NCBI RefSeq assembly: GCF_013449735.1
Contig: NZ_JACBNY010000001.1
Coordinates: 248,001 to 312,000, forward strand
Length of the DNA: 64,000 nucleotides
Source of the DNA: Pseudolactococcus laudensis
Lineage (GTDB): Bacteria > Bacillota > Bacilli > Lactobacillales > Streptococcaceae
Direction of reading: 5' to 3'
Positions 56,782 to 64,000 of this stretch are shown here, piece after piece (position 1 is the first letter of the stretch; every line of letters begins with the position of its first letter). The position numbers were made by a program, and so were the translations under genes. The notes under the pieces were generated by a model. That model made no database searches and was not told where the DNA came from. It saw only the letters and a program-made list of their open reading frames with translations.

Positions 56782-58128
56782 ATGTCACACATTAAATTTG
56801 ATTACAAAACAGCTTTACCGTTCGTTGCTCAGCACGAATTTGACTACTTACAACCAGCAGTGACAGCATTTGATGCTGCCTTGCGCGATGGTTCTGGACA
56901 AGGGTCAGACTTCACAGGCTGGATTGATCTGCCGAAAGATTACGATAAAGCAGAATTTGCGCGTATCTTGAAATCAGCTGAAAAAATCAAATCTGACAGT
57001 GATGTTTTAATCGTCATTGGGATTGGTGGGTCTTACCTTGGTGCAAAAGCAGCGATTGACTTCTTGAACAGCTCATTTGTTAACTTGGAATCTAAAGAAA
57101 AACGCCAAGCACCACAAATTTTGTACGCAGGTAACTCAATTTCTTCAACTTATTTGTCACAATTAGTTGAATATGTTGGTGATAAAGATTTCTCTGTTAA
57201 TGTTATTTCAAAATCTGGTACAACAACAGAGCCTGCTATCGCTTTCCGTGTCTTCAAAGAACTCTTGATTAAAAAATATGGTCAAGAAGAAGCGAACAAA
57301 CGTATTTATGCAACAACTGATAAAGCTAAGGGTGCGGTTAAAGTCCAAGCTGATGCAGAAGGTTGGGAATCATTTGTCGTACCAGATGCTGTTGGTGGCC
57401 GTTTTACAGTCTTGACACCGGTTGGTCTTTTACCAATCGCAGCAAGTGGTGCAGATATCCAAGCTTTGATGGACGGTGCAGCTGCAGCCCGTGAAGAATA
57501 TAGCACACCAGACTTGAAAGTCAACCAAGCTTACCAATACGCAGTTCTTCGTAACATCCTTTACCGTAAAGGTAAAACAATTGAAATCTTGGCTAACTAT
57601 GAACCGTCATTGCAATACTTCAGCGAATGGTGGAAACAATTAGCCGGCGAATCAGAAGGTAAAGACTATAAAGGTATTTACCCAACATCAGCTAACTTCT
57701 CAACAGATTTGCACTCAATCGGTCAATCTATCCAAGAAGGTAGCCGTAACCTTTTTGAAACCGTTATTAAAATTGAAGAACCAACATTGAACATCAATAT
57801 CCCAACAGAAGCAGAAGATCTTGATGGTCTTGGCTACCTTGAAGGAAAAGATGTTGACTTCGTCAATACCAAAGCTTTCCAAGGTGTGCTCCTTGCTCAT
57901 ACTGATGGTGGTGTACCTAACTCAGTTGTAACGATTAAAAAACAAGATGAGTTTACATTGGGTTACCTTATCTATTTCTTCGAAATCGCTATCGGTCTTT
58001 CTGGTTACCTCAATGGTGTTAATCCATTTGACCAACCAGGCGTTGAAGCTTATAAGAAAAATATGTTCGCTTTGCTTGGTAAACCAGGCTTTGAAGAACT
58101 TGGTGCTGAATTAAACGCCCGTCTATAA
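56782..58128 (+). CDS. pgi: Glucose-6-phosphate isomerase
   Basis: Glycolytic enzyme of 448 residues, the usual Gram-positive length. [33 protein letters not shown] (phosphate-binding Ser/Thr), [19 protein letters not shown] and the catalytic Glu in [11 protein letters not shown] are all visible. AAGGAG precedes the ATG. Codon use is biased toward high expression. Confidence 0.97.
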   Translation: MSHIKFDYKTALPFVAQHEFDYLQPAVTAFDAALRDGSGQGSDFTGWIDLPKDYDKAEFARILKSAEKIKSDSDVLIVIGIGGSYLGAKAAIDFLNSSFVNLESKEKRQAPQILYAGNSISSTYLSQLVEYVGDKDFSVNVISKSGTTTEPAIAFRVFKELLIKKYGQEEANKRIYATTDKAKGAVKVQADAEGWESFVVPDAVGGRFTVLTPVGLLPIAASGADIQALMDGAAAAREEYSTPDLKVNQAYQYAVLRNILYRKGKTIEILANYEPSLQYFSEWWKQLAGESEGKDYKGIYPTSANFSTDLHSIGQSIQEGSRNLFETVIKIEEPTLNINIPTEAEDLDGLGYLEGKDVDFVNTKAFQGVLLAHTDGGVPNSVVTIKKQDEFTLGYLIYFFEIAIGLSGYLNGVNPFDQPGVEAYKKNMFALLGKPGFEELGAELNARL

Positions 58129-58186
58129 AAACTAGTCGTTCAAGTATAAAAACTATTTTGAGTTTATGCTTGAGTAAATATGTAAG

Positions 58187-58216
58187 TCGTTTGAGTGTAA
58201 ACTCAAGCGATTTTTT
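58187..58216 (+). terminator. pgi terminator
   Basis: TCGTTTGAGT-GTAA-ACTCAAGCGA with a T run. Confidence 0.85.
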
Positions 58217-58256
58217 ATTATAATAAAATCAAAGAGAATAAAGGAGCGAACAAAAC

Positions 58257-58736
58257 ATGATTATTACAAGAAATTGTGAAGACTTTTCAGAGATTAACCC
58301 ACTAACAACAGGTCAAGCACCTGACTTCAGCCTGAAGGATCAACACGAAAATATCGTGACTTTGTCAAAATTGCCTAGCCCAACTATTATTAGTGTTTTT
58401 CCAAATATTAATACCAGCGTCTGCTCAGTTCAAACGCGTCGTTTTAATCAAGAAGCCGCAGCTCACAAAGAAATTGCTTTCCTATCAATTTCTAACAATA
58501 CGCCAGAAGAACAAGCCAACTGGTGTGCGGCAGAAGGTGTTGAAATGACGATTCTATCTGATGCCAATAATGAATTTGGCAAACTTTACGGTATCGTCAT
58601 GGCTGAGGCTAATCTCTTGGCTCGTAGTGTTTTTGTTATCAAAGAGGGTCAAATCATTTATGCAGAAATCTTACCTGAGATGACTGATGAGCCTGATTAC
58701 GAAAAAGCATTACAAGTTGCATCAGAGAATGTATAA
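58257..58736 (+). CDS. tpx: Thiol peroxidase (atypical 2-Cys peroxiredoxin)
   Basis: 159 residues, thioredoxin fold. The peroxidatic Cys is in PNINTSVCSVQTRRF near 60, and the resolving Cys in ANWCAAEGVEM near 94. It reduces hydroperoxides in the cytoplasm. AAAGGAGCG precedes the ATG. It is monocistronic between two terminators. Confidence 0.93.
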   Translation: MIITRNCEDFSEINPLTTGQAPDFSLKDQHENIVTLSKLPSPTIISVFPNINTSVCSVQTRRFNQEAAAHKEIAFLSISNNTPEEQANWCAAEGVEMTILSDANNEFGKLYGIVMAEANLLARSVFVIKEGQIIYAEILPEMTDEPDYEKALQVASENV

Positions 58737-58770
58737 GAAGAGAAAATAACTAAAAAACACTAACTTAAGA

Positions 58771-58806
58771 AATCTGACAATGGTAATAAACATTGTCGGA
58801 TTTTTT
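58771..58806 (+). terminator. tpx terminator
   Basis: AATCTGACAATG pairs with CATTGTCGGATT with one G-U pair, followed by Ts. The following 200 bases show no gene. Confidence 0.85.
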
Positions 58807-59022
58807 AAGTTAACTAACTGTTTTATATCGATGCATGACTCATACAAGACAATTTCAGAAGGATTGTATTATCAAAGAAGGTACTTGAAATCAGCTTAAT
58901 TTTATTCGGAGAGAAGAAAAAGAGATTTGCATTATTCTTGAAATCATCAATTCTGTTTTTAGAAAGCTATTCAATGAACTGTCGGATGGTAAATATATTG
59001 GCTGTCTATTTATAATATTATT

Positions 59023-59052
59023 TTGACAAAGTTATATAAATAATGATATAAT
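59023..59052 (+). promoter_or_regulatory. Promoter of the broken glycosyltransferase gene
   Basis: TTGACA (59023-59028), 18 bp, TATAAT (59047-59052), both perfect hexamers. Confidence 0.65.
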
Positions 59053-59200
59053 AACATTTTGATTTTATTATTAATTTGATTTGCTAGTAAAAGACAAATC
59101 GTTAAGAAAAGTGATGCTATAAATAGCCTATATACTAAAATTTTATATTGATTAAGAATTAGGAATGTTGTCCTGTTTGGACGATTATAGGAGAGATAAG

Positions 59201-60232
59201 ATGAATAAATGGGTTACTTTTACTTTACATGGAGAGGGTGCAAATGCCATTCAAAAAGTAAATGCTGATGTCAGAGAAGTTGCGATGCAAATGGGTTATA
59301 AACCCCTCTATATTTTTAGATATGATGGCAGTAATGAATCAGACGAAGCACTGAATGCTAGGATAGATGGTATTACAGCCGCAGTAAAACCTGGAGATAT
59401 CATTTTATATCTTTATCCTGTGCTTAATGGTTTTCGTTTTGACAAGACTTTTATTGGCAATTTAAAAGCTAGGGGTTGTAGATTTGCAATTTCTATTTTG
59501 GATTAGGAGCAACTGCGGTATCCAAAAGAATTATTTAGCTATGAGCAAGTTGGTAAAGAATATACGCTTTTCAATCAGGCTGAGGCGCTTATCGTTCATG
59601 GTCAAGCGATGGCTGATAAGTTAAAAGAACTTGGAAATACGTCTATGATGATTCAAAGGGGACCATTTGATTACTTGATGTCTGATACTGAGGCACAGCT
59701 TACTAATCATCTCCAAAAGAAACTAACTTTTGTTGGTAGTTTTGATAAAAGTCCTTTTATTAGCACTTGGAATTATCAGACAGAGCTTTCTGTTTTTGGG
59801 TCTTTATATTATGGAAACTCAAAAGAGACATTTCCAATAAGTCCAAAGGTAGAATTTTTAGGAATTGATAATTTTCTACAGCGGATACCACGAGATAGAT
59901 TTGGTATATTCTGGGATGAAGGATTTAATTATCAAGTCTACTCTCGCTATACTTCCCCTCACAAAGTTGCCCTCTATTTATCGCTTGGTATACCTTTAAT
60001 TGTTTGGGAAGAATCTGCTACTGCTGTGTTAGTTAATAAATATGGACTCGGTTTTACAATTACTTCGTTAGATGAAATTGATACTTTATTACAAAATACC
60101 AGTGATGAAGCATTAGTTGAACTCAAAAAAAGAGTCAATGAATTTAGTTATTTTATTCGAGAAGGGTCGTTTACACGACGCGCGATTAGAGAGTTAGAAC
60201 AAGGTCTATTTAATGGTTTTTGGGCTGGATAG
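59201..60232 (+). pseudogene. Gtf3-family (galactofuranosyltransferase-like) glycosyltransferase with amber stop
   Basis: AGGAGAG precedes ATG 59201. The frame KWVTFTLHGEGANAIQKVNAD to RFAISILD stops at TAG (59504-59506), then continues without shift as EQLRYPKELFSYEQVGKEYTL to FNGFWAG (60232). The whole is about 342 residues and resembles Gtf3/GlfT-type transferases: the N-terminal half, then FGIFWDEGFNYQVYSRYTSPHKVALYLSLGIPLIVWEESA, the sugar-nucleotide region. One base (for example TTG to TAG) explains the break. No polysaccharide cluster is nearby, so it is an orphan. Confidence 0.82.
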
Positions 60233-60331
60233 AAGTAAGACAATCCTTTAGGAATAACAATTTAGGTATGACTTAGTTAAGTATAGAAGAAACTCCCCTT
60301 ACATCAAAATGCGAGGGGAGTTTTTTTTGAG

Positions 60332-61546
60332 TTAACTTAGTTTAGAAAAATTTGCTTTTAGGGTCAACTGACGTGCCTCGCAGTACCAGTCTGTCTGTCT
60401 ACGCCAAATGCTGGTAACAGCAAAATTTTGTCCTTTTTCAAAATAATGGTAGGTAATGACAAAGGTTTTTTTAGAAATACGATCAGGTTTGAAACCACCG
60501 ATGGCAAGGTGTTCATGTTGTTCCAAAAGTTTTTCTGCTTTGTCAATTTCGACACCGTCTGCTCTGATTTCTGTGAAATGCTCAGAGAGTAGGTTGGGGT
60601 CTGTGCCATTCAATACTTTTTCTTCTAATCCTAAAATGACTAAGGCAAGGCTAGCATCTCGTGCCTCGTCAGGTAATATCGCAGGCTCGACATGTACATC
60701 TACATCAAAGACATCGTAATCTTGTTTTAAAGCTTTTTCAATCACTTCCGTTGCCTCATGACTTTCGTACACTGAAAGGTCAGGCGACATTTCGACGACG
60801 ACGTCGAGGAATATATTGCTGCCGTAGGTTCTACCGCGAATGAATTTAACTGCCATAACTTTAGGTAATTTGGCAATGGCAGCTGTATAAATACTGATTT
60901 TTGTTTCATCAAAACCGTCTGATAGGCTAAAGACGGCCTCTGCAAAAATATCATAGGCTGTTTTGAAGATAAAGACTGTGATGACAATTGCCATGAGTCG
61001 GTCAATGATTGTGAGGTTAAAGCTGGCTGCAAAGATGGCAATAGAGGTTGCGATGGAAGATACGGCATCGGATAAGTTATCTTTGGCAGCGCTCATCAAC
61101 CCGGAGCTTTTAGATTTGAGTGCTAGATTACGGTTATAAAAGTAAATGATCAACATGACAATAGCAGAGAAGATGCCAACAATTGAACCAGATAAATCGA
61201 CAGGTGTATGCTCGTTATTGATGATGGCTGTAATCGTATCTTTTAAAACGAAGAAACCAACAGCAAACATGATAAAGCTAGTAATGATAGAAGCGACGGA
61301 TTCGACTTTCCAATGGCCGTAGGTATGGTCATCATCCGCAGGACGACGTGCGATTTTTAGACCAATCAGGACGGCGATATTTCCTAGGATATCGGTGATA
61401 TTATTAAAGCCATCTGCACGCAAACTTTCGGAATGCGTCGTGTTGGCAATGACGAGTTTTAGGATAGAAAGGACGACATAGGCCCAAATACTGATGAGGG
61501 CGCCACGTTCTGCTAATTTCAAATCTTGATAGCGTGTATTTTTCAT
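60332..61546 (-). CDS. Cation diffusion facilitator (FieF/MntE-like)
   Basis: A 404-residue CDF transporter. The first segments contain LRADGFNNITDILGN (HxxxD-type position as DxxxN) and DHTYGHWKVESVAS; the fifth has AAKDNLSDAVSS. A long C-terminal cytosolic region follows from about 205. The metal is probably manganese or iron rather than zinc, judged from the DxxxN/D pattern. TATAAT lies seven bases before the ATG at 61546, so the message may be leaderless. Confidence 0.87.
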   Translation of the reverse strand: MKNTRYQDLKLAERGALISIWAYVVLSILKLVIANTTHSESLRADGFNNITDILGNIAVLIGLKIARRPADDDHTYGHWKVESVASIITSFIMFAVGFFVLKDTITAIINNEHTPVDLSGSIVGIFSAIVMLIIYFYNRNLALKSKSSGLMSAAKDNLSDAVSSIATSIAIFAASFNLTIIDRLMAIVITVFIFKTAYDIFAEAVFSLSDGFDETKISIYTAAIAKLPKVMAVKFIRGRTYGSNIFLDVVVEMSPDLSVYESHEATEVIEKALKQDYDVFDVDVHVEPAILPDEARDASLALVILGLEEKVLNGTDPNLLSEHFTEIRADGVEIDKAEKLLEQHEHLAIGGFKPDRISKKTFVITYHYFEKGQNFAVTSIWRRQTDWYCEARQLTLKANFSKLS

Positions 61547-61687
61547 CCTCTTATTATAACAGATTTTGGACGCATAAGACAGAAAAATTTCATAGAATAT
61601 GTTAGAATGAAAAGGATACTGTGGATGTCTATGCAAAAGATTATTTTTGATGGAGATGCCTGATACTGAAAGTCAGAAGGGAAAGAT

Positions 61688-63394
61688 ATGCTCATTAAAG
61701 CAATTAAACAATACAAGTTTTGGGCGCTAGGCTCACTTGCTATGGTCATTTTGGTCGTTGGTACGACGCTTTGGCAGCCACAAATTTTAACCAAAGTACT
61801 GGAGGCTGTCTCTAATAACGACAAAGATAAGATAACCAATTACGGGATTCAACTAATTATTATTGCGGGGATTGGCCTCTTAGCTGGTGTGGTGAATACG
61901 ATTTTTGCGGCTAAGATTGCTCAAGGTGTTTCGGCTGATTTGCGGGAACAAACTTTCCGCAAAATCCAGAGTTTCTCATATGCCAATATTGAAAAATTTA
62001 ATGCCGGAAACCTCGTTGTTCGCATGACCAATGACGTCAACCAAGTTATGAACTTGATTATGATTTTATTTCAAGTCTTACTTCGTGTGCCGCTCTTATT
62101 TGTTGGCTCATTCATTTTAGCTATTCAAACGTTACCTAAATTATGGTGGATTATTGTTCTTTTGGTAGTCGTCATCGTCCTGATCACCGGTGTTTCCATG
62201 GGAAGCATGGGCAAACATTTCGGCGCTTTCCAAACCTTGATGGATAAACTCAACGGCATTGCCAAGGAAAATCTCCGTGGCACGCGCGTGGTGAAATCGT
62301 TCGTCCAAGAAAAAGAACAAGCTGCTAAATTCGATGCCAATTCAGATGAGTTGCTCGGTCATAACCTGATTGTCAGCTACATCTTTTCTGCCATGATTCC
62401 AGCCTTTACCTTTGCGGCTTACCTGGCAATCTTTGGTGCGATTTGGTTTGTTTCAACTTATGTTCAAAAAGAACCTAAAGATTTGGCAAGCATTGCCTCA
62501 TTTATGACTTACATGATGCAAATCATGTTTGCCATTATCATGGGTGGTATGATGTCGATGATGGCATCACGTGCTTTCATCTCACTGAAACGGATTGGTG
62601 AAGTCATTAACACTGAACCAGCCATGACCTTTAAAGATGTTCCTGATCAAGATTTGACAGGTAATCTTGAATTTGACCATGTAACCTTCACTTATCCGAC
62701 AGATGATGAGCCAACTTTAGAAGATGTTTCCTTCAGCATCAAAGCTGGCGAATTAGTCGGAGTCGTTGGGGCAACTGGTGCTGGTAAATCAACGCTTGCT
62801 CAACTCATTCCACGTTTATTTGATCCAACTGAAGGTTCAATCAAAATAGATAGTCATGATCTACGCGATCTCAGCCGAAACACCGTGCGTGAGACCGTTT
62901 CTATCGTTTTACAACGCGCGATTCTCTTTTCAGGAACAATTGCTCAAAACTTGAAACACGGGAAAGCTGATGCTACTGTTGATGATATGAAACATGCCAG
63001 TGCTATCTCGCAAGCCCGTGAGTTCATTGAAAAAATGTCGGATGTCTTTGAGAGTCCGGTTGAAGAACGTGGGACCAACTTCTCAGGCGGCCAAAAACAA
63101 CGGATGTCTATAGCTCGAGGCGTTATTGGGGAGCCTAAAATCTTGATCCTAGATGACTCAACCTCTGCACTAGATGCCAAGTCTGAAAAATTAGTTCAAG
63201 AGGCTTTGGCGGGTGAACTGCCAAACACCACTAAAATTATCATTGCTCAAAAGATTTCATCAGTTGTCCATGCAGATAAGATACTTGTTCTGGATGCCGG
63301 TAAATTAATCGGCGTCGGAACGCATAAAGATCTTGTTGAAAACAATGCGACCTACCGTGAAATCTATGAAACACAGAAAGGAAGTGATGATTAA
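61688..63394 (+). CDS. lmrC: Heterodimeric ABC multidrug exporter, LmrC-like half
   Basis: 568 residues: six membrane segments (to about 300), then an ATPase domain. Walker [10 protein letters not shown] near 361, signature FSGGQKQR near 463, Walker B ILILDDS near 483. The residue after Walker B Asp is Asp, not Glu, and the H-loop reads IIIAQKIS (Gln for His). This is the degenerate site usual in one half of heterodimers such as L. lactis LmrC. AAGGGAAAG precedes the ATG; it overlaps the next gene by one base. Confidence 0.85.
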   Translation: MLIKAIKQYKFWALGSLAMVILVVGTTLWQPQILTKVLEAVSNNDKDKITNYGIQLIIIAGIGLLAGVVNTIFAAKIAQGVSADLREQTFRKIQSFSYANIEKFNAGNLVVRMTNDVNQVMNLIMILFQVLLRVPLLFVGSFILAIQTLPKLWWIIVLLVVVIVLITGVSMGSMGKHFGAFQTLMDKLNGIAKENLRGTRVVKSFVQEKEQAAKFDANSDELLGHNLIVSYIFSAMIPAFTFAAYLAIFGAIWFVSTYVQKEPKDLASIASFMTYMMQIMFAIIMGGMMSMMASRAFISLKRIGEVINTEPAMTFKDVPDQDLTGNLEFDHVTFTYPTDDEPTLEDVSFSIKAGELVGVVGATGAGKSTLAQLIPRLFDPTEGSIKIDSHDLRDLSRNTVRETVSIVLQRAILFSGTIAQNLKHGKADATVDDMKHASAISQAREFIEKMSDVFESPVEERGTNFSGGQKQRMSIARGVIGEPKILILDDSTSALDAKSEKLVQEALAGELPNTTKIIIAQKISSVVHADKILVLDAGKLIGVGTHKDLVENNATYREIYETQKGSDD

Positions 63395-64000
63395 TGAAAG
63401 AATATAGTAAAGCGATTAAGTTTTTCTGGAATTATTTCAAGAAATTCAAGGTCTCATTTTTCATCATCACACTAACGATTATCATTGCCACTTATTTACA
63501 GGTTAAAGTGCCCGTTTTTATTGGTGATGCCCTGACACAGTTGGGTGAATGGGTCACAGCTTACTTCAAACACCAAGGTGCTGAAAAAATCGTCGCATCC
63601 TTTAACGGTCATATTCCAGCAGAACTTCCTCAGGCTATGATTGGTGAATTAACTAAAAATGGGATGCCGACGGATGTAACTGCTTTGGTTGATTTAGCCA
63701 AACATACACCTGAAAAAACAGTCTTTTTCAGCATCATGTGGAAATTGCTCATGTCTTATGTTTTCATGACGATTGCCATGCTGATGTATGAAGTTCTTTT
63801 TGGACGAATCGTTTCTCATGCAACAAACTCAATGCGTAAAGGTTTATTTGGTAAACTTGAGCGCTTGACGATTTCATTTTTTGACCGCCACCAAGATGGC
63901 GATATCCTCAGCCGTTTCACATCAGACTTGGATAACATTCAAAACTCTCTCAACCAATCACTCGCGCTTGTTGCGACACAGGTTGCCATGTTTATCGGTG
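63394..64000 (+). CDS. lmrD: Heterodimeric ABC multidrug exporter, LmrD-like half (5' part)
   Basis: Starts [19 protein letters not shown] and is open to the window end (202 codons). An extra stretch between the first two membrane segments (about 45-105, with FNGHIPAELPQAM) matches the longer external loop of LmrD-type partners. TISFFDRHQDGDILSRFTSD near 170 is the conserved coupling region. GAAAGGAAG precedes the ATG. The ATPase domain lies outside the window. Confidence 0.85.
   Translation, partial: MKEYSKAIKFFWNYFKKFKVSFFIITLTIIIATYLQVKVPVFIGDALTQLGEWVTAYFKHQGAEKIVASFNGHIPAELPQAMIGELTKNGMPTDVTALVDLAKHTPEKTVFFSIMWKLLMSYVFMTIAMLMYEVLFGRIVSHATNSMRKGLFGKLERLTISFFDRHQDGDILSRFTSDLDNIQNSLNQSLALVATQVAMFIG

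Overview
The window looks like a chromosomal segment of a low-GC lactic acid bacterium of the Streptococcaceae, most like Lactococcus in the broad sense (the L. piscium/raffinolactis or 'Pseudolactococcus' side). The basis is gene content and order: pepO, pepP-efp-yqhY-nusB, recU-pbp1A divergent from ypsA, mprF, an LmrCD-like ABC pair, a phn-type transporter and a glycogen operon. Strong AGGAGG ribosome sites and TATAAT promoters also fit. Assignment is by recognition of protein families, not by a database search.

Layout. 1-2.3 kb: end of a GH1 6-phospho-beta-glucosidase and two tandem DUF1307 lipoproteins. 2.4-9.2 kb: murF, then a phnD-C-E-E phosphonate/phosphate-type ABC operon ending in a cytosolic 5'-nucleotidase-like phosphoesterase. 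9.5-12 kb (minus strand): a PadR regulator with two DUF1129-type membrane proteins, one frameshifted, and a LysM/transglycosylase wall protein. 12-20 kb: prfC, a 61-bp tandem repeat array, a long-leader DEAD-box helicase, era, a lipid flippase, a 47-aa protein and nrdG. 20-25.4 kb: a VOC dioxygenase under a cop-box-like operator, a Gfo/Idh oxidoreductase, pepO and an AbiE toxin-antitoxin pair with its operators. 25.5-29 kb: ypsA, recU, pbp1A, tRNA-Cys. 29-31.3 kb: a prophage remnant beside the tRNA (truncated integrase fused to a truncated CI repressor, an intact divergent CI switch, a broken TIGR02391 gene). 31.4-39.5 kb: NUDIX, alpha/beta hydrolase, mprF, pepP-efp-yqhY-nusB, and a zinc-type CDF/ArsR pair. 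39.6-51 kb: manA, a GH13 enzyme and glgBCDAP. 51-64 kb: a flavoprotein, a FtsX-type ABC plus PASTA protein operon, pgi, tpx, a broken Gtf3-type glycosyltransferase, a second CDF transporter, and a heterodimeric multidrug ABC exporter cut by the window end.

The most striking theme is gene decay by small lesions. The glycogen locus carries four: an in-frame TAA in GH13, a TAA at codon 3 of glgB, a +1 A in glgB and a +2 AG duplication in glgP. glgC, glgD and glgA are open. Further single lesions hit a DUF1129 gene, a TIGR02391 gene and a Gtf3 glycosyltransferase. GlgB also carries a C-terminal IS5-type DUF4096 domain on a Lys/Ser/Thr-rich linker, an unusual fusion.

Other points are the operator architectures (twin PadR sites, paired AbiEi sites, CI sites sitting exactly in promoter spacers, cop box), several candidate leaderless mRNAs, and an intergenic palindromic repeat family that may have seeded the 61-bp array. 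I see no CRISPR array, complete insertion sequence or rRNA.
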